Program-made: the position numbers and the translations under genes
Shown here: piece by piece, positions 50,122-58,705 of the stretch
Layout of the letters: every line of letters starts with the position of its first letter
How positions within the stretch are numbered: the stretch's first letter is position 1
From: JBBDIX01 sp050486225
GTDB lineage: Bacteria > Actinomycetota > Nitriliruptoria > Nitriliruptorales > Nitriliruptoraceae
Direction of reading: 5' to 3'
DNA: 64,000 nt
Assembly (NCBI GenBank): GCA_050486225.1
Contig: JBJHCV010000001.1
Span: 310,001-374,000, forward strand
The notes under the pieces: model-generated
What the model saw: only the letters and a program-made list of their open reading frames with translations
What the model was told of the DNA's origin: nothing
Database searches by the model: none

Positions 50122-51128
50122 CGGACCACGTGCGACGTCGTCGGCGGCGTCGGCACCTCGTCGAGCAGGGACGCGACGACGCTGGTCTCACGAACCCCCT
50201 CGGCCCAGGCCTGGGGGGTGAGTGACAGGCGGTGCGACAGCACGTCGACCGCGACGTCCTTGACGTCCTCCGGGGTCACGAACCCACGCCCGGCGAGCAC
50301 GGCTGCCGCCCGCGCGACGAGCACGAGGGTCTGGGTCCCGCGGGTCGACACCCCGACCTCCACCTGCTCGTGCCGACGCGTCGCGTCCGACAGGTCGACG
50401 CAGTAGCCGAGCACGTCGGTGTCGACCTCGACGGTCTCCACGCCTGCCTGCATCCCGAGCAGGGTGGGGGCGTCGACCACGGCCCGCACGCTCGCCTCCT
50501 CGGCCCGGCGGGTGAGGCGACGCTCGAGCACGTCGATCTCCGCGTCCCGGTCGGGGTGTCCGACGGCCAGGCGGACCATGAACCGGTCGAGCTGTGCTTC
50601 GGGCAGCGGGTAGGTGCCCTCGTACTCGACCGGGTTGGAGGTCGCGACGACGTGGAACGGAGCCTCGAGCAGGTGGGTCGTGCCCTCGACGGTCACCTGA
50701 CGTTCCGCCATGGCCTCGAGCAGCGCCGACTGGGTCCGGGGTGCGGTGCGGTTGATCTCGTCGGCGAGGAACAGGCCCGTGAACACCGGGCCCGCACGGA
50801 ACACGAATGTCGAGGTCGCGGGATCGAAGACGTAGGACCCGGTGATGTCCGACGGCAGCAGGTCCGGGGTGCACTGCAGTCGACGGAAGTCCAGACCGAG
50901 CGCGGTCGCCAGACTGCGCGCCGCGAGCGTCTTGCCGAGGCCCGGCAGGTCCTCGAACAGCACGTGCCCGCCCGCGAGGATGGCGGCCAGGGCGGTCCGC
51001 AGCGCCTGGCGCATCCCGACGATCACGGTGCCGACCTCCGCGAGCACCTCCTGACCGAGGCGTGCCACCTCGTCGATCGGCAACGGCTCGCGTCCGGAGG
51101 CGGCGGGTGGTGCGGCGGACTCGGTCAT
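50118..51128 (-). CDS. MoxR-family AAA+ ATPase
   Basis: 336 residues from the ATG at 51128. Walker A VLFEDLPGLGKTLAARSLAT, substrate-loop region RLQCTPDLLPSDITGSYVFD, Walker B GLFLADEINRTAPRTQSALL, sensor 1 VVATSNPVEYEGTYPLPEAQ-LDRFMVRL. MoxR ATPases act as chaperones that insert cofactors or assemble complexes together with VWA proteins. This copy goes with DUF58 and DUF4129 rather than with coxE; the coxD at 55875 is the second MoxR-type ATPase in the window. Confidence 0.94.
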   Translation of the reverse strand: MTESAAPPAASGREPLPIDEVARLGQEVLAEVGTVIVGMRQALRTALAAILAGGHVLFEDLPGLGKTLAARSLATALGLDFRRLQCTPDLLPSDITGSYVFDPATSTFVFRAGPVFTGLFLADEINRTAPRTQSALLEAMAERQVTVEGTTHLLEAPFHVVATSNPVEYEGTYPLPEAQLDRFMVRLAVGHPDRDAEIDVLERRLTRRAEEASVRAVVDAPTLLGMQAGVETVEVDTDVLGYCVDLSDATRRHEQVEVGVSTRGTQTLVLVARAAAVLAGRGFVTPEDVKDVAVDVLSHRLSLTPQAWAEGVRETSVVASLLDEVPTPPTTSHVVR

Positions 51129-51697
51129 CAGGTCTGCTCCGACGGGCTGGGGAGACGTGTGGGAGGCGACGCCGTGGACACGGCGGTGGTGGGACCGATC
51201 GCGGTTGCGGGCGGCGCGAGGCGCTCGATGGCCTCGAGGCAGGCAACGACATCGCGGTGACGAACCGGCTCGTCTTCGGGGGTGGACAGGGTCAGGCGAG
51301 CACGGGAACCGATCAGCGCGTCGACACGCTCCCGCTGGGTCGGGTCCGACAGGTCGACACCCCGCAGGGCGAGCCGGTGGCGGGCCAGTCCGCGGAGGCG
51401 GGCGACCGCGTCCTGCCCGGAGGTGCTGCGCCTGCCGGTGAAGCTCCAGGACAGCTCCTGGACCTCCCGGCGTGTCCCTCCGACCAGCGGGGACGACCGA
51501 GGGGGCCACACTCCTCCGCGGCCGACGCGCTGGTCGATCGCGTGTCGTTCGAGCGCGGGACGGCCTGCCCCGGCGGCGAACACGACCGTCGCCAGCAGCG
51601 CACTGGGCATGCCCTGCATGCCGATGAGCCAGGCGCCGATGCCGAACAGGACCGCGAGCGCGAGCACGCCGAGGACCTCGGCCCGACCGGAGATCAC
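51128..51697 (-). CDS. Membrane protein of the MoxR operon
   Basis: 189 residues from the GTG at 51697, overlapping the DUF4129 stop (GTGA) and the MoxR start (ATGA). Two hydrophobic segments at the N-terminus (EVLGVLALAVLFGIGAWLIG, GMPSALLATVVFAAGA), then a cytoplasmic Arg-rich domain (LRGLARHRLALRGVDLSDPT, VVACLEAIERLAPP). No family is recognised; such two-helix proteins are regular members of MoxR-DUF58-DUF4129 operons. Confidence 0.65.
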   Translation of the reverse strand: MISGRAEVLGVLALAVLFGIGAWLIGMQGMPSALLATVVFAAGAGRPALERHAIDQRVGRGGVWPPRSSPLVGGTRREVQELSWSFTGRRSTSGQDAVARLRGLARHRLALRGVDLSDPTQRERVDALIGSRARLTLSTPEDEPVRHRDVVACLEAIERLAPPATAIGPTTAVSTASPPTRLPSPSEQT

Positions 51698-52416
51698 GAC
51701 GAGGCCCGCCGGTGGCCGGCCGTCGAGGTCCAGCTCGCCGCGATGCGGGTGAAGCAGTCGGACGCCCGGGCAACGTCGTCCGGGCCGACCGGTGCCGTGG
51801 AGAACCGGGCCCGGTGGTACAGAGCGAGCAGTTCCGTGGTGGCCTCGGCGTCGGCGCGGGTGCGCTCCAGCACGCGGACCGTGAACTCGGTGGGTGTCTG
51901 TGCCGGCTGGCGGCGGACCCCGGAGGACTCGGCGGCCTCCTCGAGGGCGAGCCACGCCGACACCACCGCATCGGTGGCGCCCGTCGCGGCGGCGAGGTGG
52001 CGCTGGGCGGCCTCGACACCGCGGCGCAGCACCGGCAGTTCCGGCTCGCGGGACACCGTGGTGGTCACCGCGACCTCGGGCGCCTCGACGACCTCTCGGG
52101 GCCCACGGGGCACGGCACGGCGACGCAGCCACTGGATCAGGCGCCAGACCAGCACGAGCACGACGGCCACCACGAGCACACGGCCCACCACCGCGACCCA
52201 CGACCAGTCGGGCGGGCTCGCCGGCGGAGGTTCGGTCCGGAAGCCCGCGCGCTGGAGGCGCTCGAACAGACGAGTGAACGGCAGTTCCGCCACGTCACGC
52301 TGGAAGTCGCGGGTCTCGAGTTCCCAGGAGCGTCCGACCCCGGCGCCCACCACGGCGAATCCGAGCACCACCGATGCGGCGGTGAGCCAGGCTCCCGTCC
52401 TGGGGTCCCACCTCAA
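51694..52416 (-). CDS. DUF4129-domain membrane protein
   Basis: 240 residues from a TTG at 52416; the ribosome site is poor and the start is uncertain. A signal-like helix at the N-terminus and a second helix at about 75-95 (WVAVVGRVLVVAVVLVLVWR) flank an extracytoplasmic stretch. The cytoplasmic C-terminus has the DUF4129 pattern (VVSAWLALEEAAESSGVRRQ, PTEFTVRVLERT, LLALYHRARFSTAPVG). It is the first gene of the five-gene MoxR operon. In other bacteria such operons are linked with envelope maintenance or sporulation-like processes. Confidence 0.8.
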   Translation of the reverse strand: MRWDPRTGAWLTAASVVLGFAVVGAGVGRSWELETRDFQRDVAELPFTRLFERLQRAGFRTEPPPASPPDWSWVAVVGRVLVVAVVLVLVWRLIQWLRRRAVPRGPREVVEAPEVAVTTTVSREPELPVLRRGVEAAQRHLAAATGATDAVVSAWLALEEAAESSGVRRQPAQTPTEFTVRVLERTRADAEATTELLALYHRARFSTAPVGPDDVARASDCFTRIAASWTSTAGHRRASS

Positions 52417-52557
52417 CGCGGCATCCCGTTCCTCGCTGCAGGCGTGCCGCGAGGGTAGTCGCGGTCGCGCCCCTCCCCTCGTTGACCGGCACCGCGCGTG
52501 GGTGCAGACTCACCGCGCGTCCCGGATCCTCCGTGCCACCGGGACCGAGGGACGCTC

Positions 52558-53016
52558 ATGGACTCGCACCGCATCGTCGGCCTGGCGCTCATCGGACTGG
52601 GCGCGCTCGTCTTCGTGACGATGACGACCCGCGTCGGTGCCGAGGTGGTCGTCGCGGGGATCGGACTCGGGTTCCTCTGTTTCTGGGTGGCGACCCGCAA
52701 CTACGGGCTGCTGATCCCCGGCGGGATCCTCACGGGTCTGGGGGCAGGGATCGTGGTCGAGTCCCAGGGTGGCCGCGGCGGCACGGTCGTCATCGGACTC
52801 GGGCTCGGGTTCGTCGCGATCGCCGTCATCGACGCGCTGGCCGGCGAACGCCGGCCCGGCCAGTGGTGGCCGCTCATCCCCGGTGGTGTGCTGACCCTCG
52901 TCGGCGCGTCGAACCTGCCCGGCATGCGCGCCATCTGGCCGTACCTGGTCCCGACCGCGCTCGTGGCGATCGGGATCACGCTGCTGGTGCGCAGCCGCGG
53001 TTCGACGACGGCCTGA
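52558..53016 (+). CDS. Small polytopic membrane protein
   Basis: 152 residues from the ATG at 52558 (GAGGGA 6 bp upstream). Five to six short hydrophobic segments rich in Gly (IVGLALIGLGALVFVTMTT, VVVAGIGLGFLCFWVATRN, YGLLIPGGILTGLGAGIVVE, WPLIPGGVLTLVGASN, LVPTALVAIGITLLVRS). The repeated LLIPGGILT / PLIPGGVLT units suggest an internal duplication, as in LiaF-like N-terminal domains. Function unknown. It lies directly before the second decarboxylase-like copy. Confidence 0.65.
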   Translation: MDSHRIVGLALIGLGALVFVTMTTRVGAEVVVAGIGLGFLCFWVATRNYGLLIPGGILTGLGAGIVVESQGGRGGTVVIGLGLGFVAIAVIDALAGERRPGQWWPLIPGGVLTLVGASNLPGMRAIWPYLVPTALVAIGITLLVRSRGSTTA

Positions 53017-53038
53017 ACTCGCTCGACAACCCGTGCCC

Positions 53039-53083
53039 TTGACGTCTGTGGGCACTGAACCTAGGGTCGTGTAATCGATTACA
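53039..53083 (+). promoter_or_regulatory. Promoter and LacI-type operator of the second decarboxylase-like gene
   Basis: TTGACG (53039-53044), 17-bp spacer and TAGGGT (53062-53067), then after 2 bp the same palindrome TGTAATCGATTACA (53070-53083). The promoter sequence differs from that of copy 1, while the operator and its distance from the -10 are the same. Confidence 0.75.
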
Positions 53084-53744
53084 GGATGGAGGCCGGGATG
53101 AAGCAGCAGATCAGCTACGTGCAGCTCGACGACATGGACGAGCGCATGCGCGAGGAGATGGCCCGGTGCGCCCGTGAGGGCACGCCCCGCCCGGAGAGCA
53201 GTGCCGTGCGGGCCCACGTCCCCGCCGCGTTCTGGCACACGATCGACTCGTGGAAGGCCCTGTTCCACAGCGGTGTGGTCGACCACGCGATCAAGGATCT
53301 GTGCCGTGTGTACATCTCCCGCACCGTGAAGTGCGAGTACTGCGGCAACCAGCGCTCCGAGAAGGCCCTCAAGGCGGGACTCGAGGAGGCCCAGTACGGC
53401 GAACTGCTCAACTTCGAGACCTCCGACCGCTACGACGACCGCCAGAAGGCCGCACTCGCCTACGCACAGGCCATCGCCTGGGGCCCCGGCACCGACGACG
53501 AACTCGAGGCGCTGTGGGAACGACTCCACCAGCACTTCACCGAACCCGAACTCGTCGAACTCGGCTGCGCGATCGGGCTCACCCTCGGACAGCAGAGCTG
53601 GATCCGACTGCTCGGCATCGACCACCACCAGTTCATGGCCGGCACCGCTGCCTCCATGGCCCCCGGGTTCGAGGACGCCGACGCGCTCACCTCCAGCAAG
53701 GCCGACGCGTCCTACTGGGCCGCCCGCAGCTGACACCCGGACCG
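53070..53744. repeat. Direct duplication, copy 2 (675 bp)
   Basis: Same unit as 46436-47110, in the same orientation, 6634 bp away, with a single mismatch seen. Flanking sequences are unrelated on both sides. Confidence 0.95.
53098..53733 (+). CDS. Carboxymuconolactone decarboxylase / AhpD-like protein, copy 2
   Basis: Encodes the same 211-residue protein as 46464-47099, CEYC redox motif included; the one nucleotide change is silent. It has its own promoter and an identical LacI-type operator, so both copies should respond together. No regulator gene follows this copy; downstream it converges on the DUF2786 gene. The near-zero divergence implies recent duplication or gene conversion. Confidence 0.88.
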   Translation: MKQQISYVQLDDMDERMREEMARCAREGTPRPESSAVRAHVPAAFWHTIDSWKALFHSGVVDHAIKDLCRVYISRTVKCEYCGNQRSEKALKAGLEEAQYGELLNFETSDRYDDRQKAALAYAQAIAWGPGTDDELEALWERLHQHFTEPELVELGCAIGLTLGQQSWIRLLGIDHHQFMAGTAASMAPGFEDADALTSSKADASYWAARS

Positions 53745-53769
53745 TGACGCCCCCGCGGCCGGACCGGCG

Positions 53770-54480
53770 TCACTCCCCCGCCAGGCGCCCCACCGGCGTC
53801 GTCAGGTTCGCCGTGTCCGCGGCGTCACGACCCGCGAACCAACCGGCACGATCGACCTGTGTGCGCCGCTGCGCGGCGAGGCGCGGATGGGCCCGGCGCA
53901 CGGCCGCCTCGACACGCTGTTCGCGTGCGGCGAGCACCGGCACCAGACGTCCGTCCCGTGCCGTGACCTCGTCGACCGCGGACTCCGTCGCGCGCACCAG
54001 ACGTTCACCGATGCGGTGCGCGAACCCCATGAGGAACGCCCGTCGGAAGGCTCGTGTACGGGACCGACCCGACGCGTCCCGACGTGGCCCCTGACGCACC
54101 ATCGTCGACGTCGCCTGGACCAGCAGTGACGCCGACAGCAGTTCGACGGCATCGAGGTCGCCCGGGAAGCCGTACACGGTGACCACTCGCGTGTCCGCCC
54201 GGTAGACGGCCCGACACCGGTTCGCGTGCGCCACCGCTCCCACGAGTGTGACCCGCGCCGAGGCGTACGTGTCGGCCACCTCGATCCGGCAGGTCGACGG
54301 CTCCCCGGTGTCGTCGGGCGTGTGGAGCAGCGCCTCGTCCAGCGCATGGCGCGCGATCAGTTCCTGCGCCTTGGCGGTGAACGCCTCCGCTTCGTGTTCG
54401 AACGGCGTCGACTCGGCCTTGGCCAGCAGCGCCCGCACCCGCTCGATGAGCGGTCCCCGGGCATTCGCGTCGTCGTCCAT
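53770..54480 (-). CDS. DUF2786-domain protein
   Basis: 236 residues from the ATG at 54480 (no clear ribosome site). The N-terminal 40 residues are the DUF2786 motif (IERVRALLAKAESTPFEHEA, EAFTAKAQELIARHALDEAL). The remainder is helical and basic (ARVTLVGAVAHANRCRAVYR, VTVYGFPGDLDAVELLSASL, RRAFLMGFAHRIGERLVRAT). The family is widespread in actinobacteria, sometimes with phage genes, and its function is not known. Confidence 0.8.
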   Translation of the reverse strand: MDDDANARGPLIERVRALLAKAESTPFEHEAEAFTAKAQELIARHALDEALLHTPDDTGEPSTCRIEVADTYASARVTLVGAVAHANRCRAVYRADTRVVTVYGFPGDLDAVELLSASLLVQATSTMVRQGPRRDASGRSRTRAFRRAFLMGFAHRIGERLVRATESAVDEVTARDGRLVPVLAAREQRVEAAVRRAHPRLAAQRRTQVDRAGWFAGRDAADTANLTTPVGRLAGE

Positions 54481-54579
54481 GGGCACGAGTCTGTCATGCG
54501 GGACCGTGCCGGCAGACGACCGTCCCGTCATTCCTGTGGACACCCGCCCGACAGGGTCCCACGCCACTATCCTCGGCCC

Positions 54580-55491
54580 ATGTACAACGTCGCACTGAGC
54601 GTCGCGGCGTGCCTGAGGGCCGGCACACGCGTGGACGTCGCCTGGGTCGCAGCGTCCGACGCCTTCCCGTTCGACCCGGGGATCGACGCCGTCGCGCTGA
54701 CTCCGGGCGGCGGGCGCATCGGCGAACTCCTCGACGGTGCCGTCGACGCCCAGTTGTCGGACCTGGCTCACCGCGCGCTGTCCCGTGGACGGGTCGTCGA
54801 CCTGACGGTGACGGAACCGGAGGCGCTCGTCTCCGGCCTCGCCCACGGCGGCACCGTGAGGTGTGTCGTCGTCCCGGCGACCCAGCTGCCCGATCGGCTG
54901 TGGGCCCTGCTGCTCGAACGTGCACCGGTGTGCCTCGTGTCCACCCTCGACGGCGACGACGTCGTCACCACCCACGTCCACACCGCCGACGACGTGGCCG
55001 AGGCGGGTGACGACGTCGCGGCACTGTTCGAGGCCGGCACATCGACCGTCGCGACGGTCGGGGACGCGCTGGTGACGGTCCTGCGTGCCGTGCCCCGCCT
55101 GGTCGTGTCCGGAGGGGGGCCCGTCGGCGAGTCGATCGGCGCCGCGGCGCGCCTGCTCGGCTGGCAGGTCGTCGTCGAACCCGGGATGCAGGCAGCGATC
55201 GGCCACATGGCGACGCTGTCCCCGATCGACAGCGCCGTGATCCTCGGTCACGACGTCGAGTCGAGCAGCCGGGCGCTCGCTGCCGCGCTGGAGAGTGCCG
55301 CCGGCTACGTCGGGTCGGTCGGATCGCGCCACATGCAGCAGCAGCGTGCGGACTGGCTCGCCTACCGGGGCGTGACCGACCTGAGTCGCGTCCACGGTCC
55401 GGCCGGGATCGACATCCGGGCCCGCACCCCCGCCGAGATCGCCGTGTCCATCCTCGCAGAGGCCATCCGGGTGCACGCGCCCGACGACTGA
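54580..55491 (+). CDS. XdhC-family protein, divergent N-terminus
   Basis: 303 residues from the ATG at 54580; TATCCT (54568-54573) lies 6 bp upstream, so the mRNA may be leaderless. The C-terminal half is a recognisable XdhC Rossmann domain (RLVVSGGGPVGESIGAAARL, VILGHDVESSSRALAAALES, GYVGSVGSRHMQQQRADWLA, GIDIRARTPAEIAVSILAEA). The N-terminal half is only loosely like XdhC_CoxI and lacks the usual Cys. It begins the plus-strand CO-dehydrogenase accessory cluster and is probably a CoxI/CoxF-type factor for the Mo-Cu cofactor. Confidence 0.8.
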   Translation: MYNVALSVAACLRAGTRVDVAWVAASDAFPFDPGIDAVALTPGGGRIGELLDGAVDAQLSDLAHRALSRGRVVDLTVTEPEALVSGLAHGGTVRCVVVPATQLPDRLWALLLERAPVCLVSTLDGDDVVTTHVHTADDVAEAGDDVAALFEAGTSTVATVGDALVTVLRAVPRLVVSGGGPVGESIGAAARLLGWQVVVEPGMQAAIGHMATLSPIDSAVILGHDVESSSRALAAALESAAGYVGSVGSRHMQQQRADWLAYRGVTDLSRVHGPAGIDIRARTPAEIAVSILAEAIRVHAPDD

Positions 55492-55583
55492 CGAGACCCG
55501 GGATCGGGCGCATCCGACCCGGGCGCGCCCCGCATCACGGCCGTATGCTGGTTGCACGTGCACGCATCCGCAGGAGGCGCATC

Positions 55584-55844
55584 GTGGACACCCGGATCGA
55601 CGAGTCCCGCACCGTGCTCCGCGCGCTGTGGGAGTCCCGTGGCGACCCCGAGGTCGCCGTCGACGAGGAGTGCAGCCCGACGCGGATCTGCCGCAACATG
55701 CAGGGGATCACGTTCGACGGGTACGCCGACGACGACACCGACCCGATGACCGCGTGGCGCGAGCAGCTGGTCCGCGAGGGCAAGTTCGACCCGTCCGCAG
55801 GAACCGTTCGCAACCTGGTGTTCGATGCCGATGGGGAACGCTGA
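55584..55844 (+). CDS. Small acidic protein upstream of coxD
   Basis: 86 residues from the GTG at 55584 (AGGAGG 7 bp upstream). Acidic, with two Cys (VAVDEECSPTRICRNMQGIT) and no membrane segment. No family recognised. It lies 30 bp before coxD on the same strand, so a role with the CO dehydrogenase maturation genes is inferred from context only. Confidence 0.55.
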   Translation: MDTRIDESRTVLRALWESRGDPEVAVDEECSPTRICRNMQGITFDGYADDDTDPMTAWREQLVREGKFDPSAGTVRNLVFDADGER

Positions 55845-55874
55845 CGTCGGGACGATGCGACCGGAGGCAGCCTG

Positions 55875-56768
55875 GTGACCGATTCCGCACCCAGCCGTGC
55901 CGGATCGGTCGACGAACTCACCGCGCTGCTCGGTGAACACGGCTACCTCGCCGACCGGGGTCTGGCGACCGCGGCCTTCGTCGCCCTGCGGCTCGGTCGT
56001 CCTCTGCTGCTCGAGGGTGAGGTCGGAGTCGGCAAGACCGAACTCGCGCGCACGCTCGCGTCGGCGTTCGGCCGGCGCCTGATCCGCCTGCAGTGTCACG
56101 AGGGCATCGACGCCCACCAGGCCCTGTACGAGTGGGACCACGTCCGCCAGATGCTCCAGATCCGACTGCTCTCCCAGGCCGACGCCCGGGACGAGTCGGC
56201 GATCGACGACCTGTACAGCACCCGCTACCTCGTCGACCGTCCCCTGCTCGACGCCATACGGACCGGCGACCAGTGTGTGCTGCTGATCGACGAGATCGAC
56301 CGGGCCGACGACGAGTTCGAGGCGTTCCTGCTCGAGATTCTGTCCGAGTTCCAGATCACCATCCCCGAGGTCGGCACGATCCGCGCGCCCAGTCGACCGA
56401 TCGTGATCCTGACCTCGAACCGGACCCGGGAGCTGCACGACGCGCTCAAGCGCCGGTGCCTGTACCACTGGATCGGCTTCCCACCGGTCGACCGGGAGAT
56501 CGCGATCGTCCGGGCCCGGCTGCCCGAGGCCACCGATCGAATCGCCACGAAGGTCGTCGCAGCGGTCAACCGGTTGCGCGAACTGGACCTCGCGAAGCCC
56601 CCCGGGGTCGCCGAGACCCTCGACTGGGTCGAGTCGCTCGACGCCATCGGCGCCGACGACCTCACCCGCGCGACCGCACGCGACACCCTCGGAGCGGTGG
56701 TCAAGGACCAGGACGACCTCGAACTGGTGCTCGGACACCTCGAGGGGATCGTCGACGATGCCCGCTGA
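55875..56768 (+). CDS. coxD: MoxR-type AAA+ ATPase, CoxD
   Basis: 297 residues from the GTG at 55875 (GGAGG 7 bp upstream). Walker A LLLEGEVGVGKTELARTLAS, IRLQCHEGIDAHQALYEWDH (typical of the CoxD/NorQ group), Walker B CVLLIDEIDRADDEFEAFLL, sensor 1 VILTSNRTRELHDALKRRCL. CoxD is needed for sulfuration and copper insertion at the Mo-Cu site of CO dehydrogenase in Oligotropha. Its stop overlaps coxE by 11 bp, the usual pairing. Confidence 0.92.
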   Translation: MTDSAPSRAGSVDELTALLGEHGYLADRGLATAAFVALRLGRPLLLEGEVGVGKTELARTLASAFGRRLIRLQCHEGIDAHQALYEWDHVRQMLQIRLLSQADARDESAIDDLYSTRYLVDRPLLDAIRTGDQCVLLIDEIDRADDEFEAFLLEILSEFQITIPEVGTIRAPSRPIVILTSNRTRELHDALKRRCLYHWIGFPPVDREIAIVRARLPEATDRIATKVVAAVNRLRELDLAKPPGVAETLDWVESLDAIGADDLTRATARDTLGAVVKDQDDLELVLGHLEGIVDDAR

Positions 56769-57888
56769 ACTCGACGTCGTGGACGTGCTGGTCGACTTCG
56801 GCCGGGCACTGCGCGAGGCCGGGATGTCGGTCGGTACCGGCGACGTCATGACGTTCTGCGCCGCCGTGTCGGAGCTGGACCCCGGCGACGTCGTCGACGT
56901 GTACTGGGCGGGCCGCAGCTCGCTGGTGACCCGAAGGGAACAGCTGGCGGTCTACGACCGGGTGTTCCGGCAGCACTTCCTCGACGCCCCGCTCGACGGA
57001 CCCGACGACCCACGGCAACGCCTGCGGGCCGTCGCGAACGCCTCCGCGACCCTGGAACTTCCCGACCCGGAACGCACCGGCGACGACCAGCGCGACCGGG
57101 AGGCGGAACTCGGACTCGCTGCCTCCCCTGTCGAGGTGCAGCGCACCCGGTCCTTCGCCGCGTGCACCCCCGAGGAGCTCGCGGCGATCCGACGGATCAT
57201 GGCGCGCATCCGCCTCACGCCTCCCCGGCGTCGGACCCGCCGTTGGGAACGAGCCGCCGACGGCGACCGCCTCGACCTGCGTCGCACGGCACGTGCGGCC
57301 ATCCGGAGCCACGGGTCGTTCGACACGCTGCACCACCGGCGGCGACGCCAGCACGTGCGCCCGCTGGTGCTGCTGCTCGACGTCTCCGGGTCGATGTCGG
57401 ACTTCTCACGCAACCTGCTGCAGTTCGCCTGGTCGTCGCGCCGCGCGGCCGGCCGGGTGGAGGTGTTCTGCTTCGGCACACGCCTGACCCGCATCACCCA
57501 CGCGCTCGACCGCCGGCGACCCGACGACGCGATGACCCGAGCGGCTGCCTCGGTGTCGGACTGGGACGGCGGCACCCGCATCGGCGAGTCGCTGGACACC
57601 TTCGTGCGCGTGTGGGGGCGGCGCGGGCTCAGCCGAGGCGCCGTGGTCGTCATCTGCTCCGACGGCCTCGACCGGGGGGACCCAGCCGTGCTCGCCGGGG
57701 CCATGGAACGGCTCGCGCGCGTGTCACACCGCATCGTGTGGGTCGACCCGAACCGCGGAGAGGGACCGTCGCGGGCACCGTCCAGCCTCGGCATGATGAT
57801 CGCCGAGCCACGCGTCGACGTCGTGCTCAGCGCGCGCGACCTGCGTGGACTCGAACAGTTCGCCGCGGTGCTGCCGACCCTGCGATAG
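56758..57888 (+). CDS. coxE: VWA-domain protein, CoxE
   Basis: 376 residues from the ATG at 56758. N-terminal CoxE/YeaN-like part (VLVDFGRALREAGMSVGTGD), a basic middle (RLTPPRRRTRRWERAADGDR), then a VWA domain with an intact MIDAS motif, VLLLDVSGSMSDFSRNLLQF, plus WDGGTRIGESLDTF and VVVICSDGLDRGDPAVL. It works with CoxD in maturing CO dehydrogenase. The two genes overlap by 11 bp. Confidence 0.92.
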   Translation: MPAELDVVDVLVDFGRALREAGMSVGTGDVMTFCAAVSELDPGDVVDVYWAGRSSLVTRREQLAVYDRVFRQHFLDAPLDGPDDPRQRLRAVANASATLELPDPERTGDDQRDREAELGLAASPVEVQRTRSFAACTPEELAAIRRIMARIRLTPPRRRTRRWERAADGDRLDLRRTARAAIRSHGSFDTLHHRRRRQHVRPLVLLLDVSGSMSDFSRNLLQFAWSSRRAAGRVEVFCFGTRLTRITHALDRRRPDDAMTRAAASVSDWDGGTRIGESLDTFVRVWGRRGLSRGAVVVICSDGLDRGDPAVLAGAMERLARVSHRIVWVDPNRGEGPSRAPSSLGMMIAEPRVDVVLSARDLRGLEQFAAVLPTLR

Positions 57889-57896
57889 GAACGACG

Positions 57897-58217
57897 ATGC
57901 GGTTCAGCGTGTCCCTTGTCGCCGAGGGCGACCGCGAGGTCACCCTCGAGGAGGTCGTGGCTCTCGCCGACGCGGTCGCCGGGATGGGCGGCATCGCCAG
58001 TGGTGTGGGCTCCCTGTCCTACGGCGCCCAGATCATCGTCGAGGCCGACGACTCGGACCTCGCGGTGGATCGCGCACTCACGGCCTTCGCCGGTGCGGTC
58101 GAACGGGCCGGGCTCCCGGCGTGGCCGGTCGCCCGCGCCGAGACCATCAGCGAGGACGACGACTTCGCCGACCTCGAGGACCTGGCAGAGAGCGGCCACG
58201 GCGAGCGGACCCCGTGA
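57897..58217 (+). CDS. Small hypothetical protein behind coxE
   Basis: 106 residues from the ATG at 57897, 8 bp after coxE. The pattern of strands and helices (MRFSVSLVAEGDREVTLEEV, GAQIIVEADDSDLAVDRALT) suggests a ferredoxin-like alpha/beta fold; the last 25 residues are very acidic. It overlaps the next gene (GTGA). Not recognised. Confidence 0.55.
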   Translation: MRFSVSLVAEGDREVTLEEVVALADAVAGMGGIASGVGSLSYGAQIIVEADDSDLAVDRALTAFAGAVERAGLPAWPVARAETISEDDDFADLEDLAESGHGERTP

Positions 58218-58654
58218 TCCGCCTCGGGTCACTCGCCGGCTACCCGTTCGAGGGCCCCCGCGTGCTGGCGGGGTGGACGCCCCCGAGCGTGCCGGCCGTG
58301 TACGCGATCCTGTGTCGGGACGACGCCGAAGGCCGACCACAGCAGTACTCGGTGATCCACGTCGACCATGCCGACGACCTGGCGGACGGCCGGCTGCCGT
58401 TCCGCCACCCGCGCACCCCGTGCTGGATCGAGCGCGCCGGCAGTCGCTGGGCGCTGCACATCTGTGTGTACGAGGTGCCCGGCGGTCTGCGTTCCCACCG
58501 CGAACAGATCGCCCGGGAACTGATCGCGGTCTACCGCCCCGGCTGCAACGTCGAACAGTTCGACCCTGCGTGGCGCGACGAGTGGATCGGCGACTACCGC
58601 GCGCCGACGACGGGGCCACTCACCACCGGTCGTCAGCCACCCCGCGACCGGTGA
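58214..58654 (+). CDS. Possible GIY-YIG-fold protein
   Basis: 146 residues from the GTG at 58214, coupled to the preceding gene by a 4-bp overlap. VPAVYAILCRDDA, then QQYSVIHVDHADDL, and the ending REQIARELIAVYRPGCNVEQ recall the GIY-YIG nuclease fold (first motif G/V-Y-x-I, second Y-x-I, closing L-I-x-Y-x-P-x-C-N). The catalytic Arg expected after the second motif is not clear, so it may be a non-nuclease member. Its place behind coxDE is unexplained. Confidence 0.5.
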   Translation: MIRLGSLAGYPFEGPRVLAGWTPPSVPAVYAILCRDDAEGRPQQYSVIHVDHADDLADGRLPFRHPRTPCWIERAGSRWALHICVYEVPGGLRSHREQIARELIAVYRPGCNVEQFDPAWRDEWIGDYRAPTTGPLTTGRQPPRDR

Positions 58655-58705
58655 CGGTCACTCCCGCCGACGACCGGGCCCGGTGACCCGCAGATCCGGC
58701 GGCGT

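Noticed and set aside
46436..53744. Composite transposon flanked by direct repeats
   Set aside because: The repeat encodes a housekeeping-type enzyme, with no transposase, terminal inverted repeats or target duplication at either copy.
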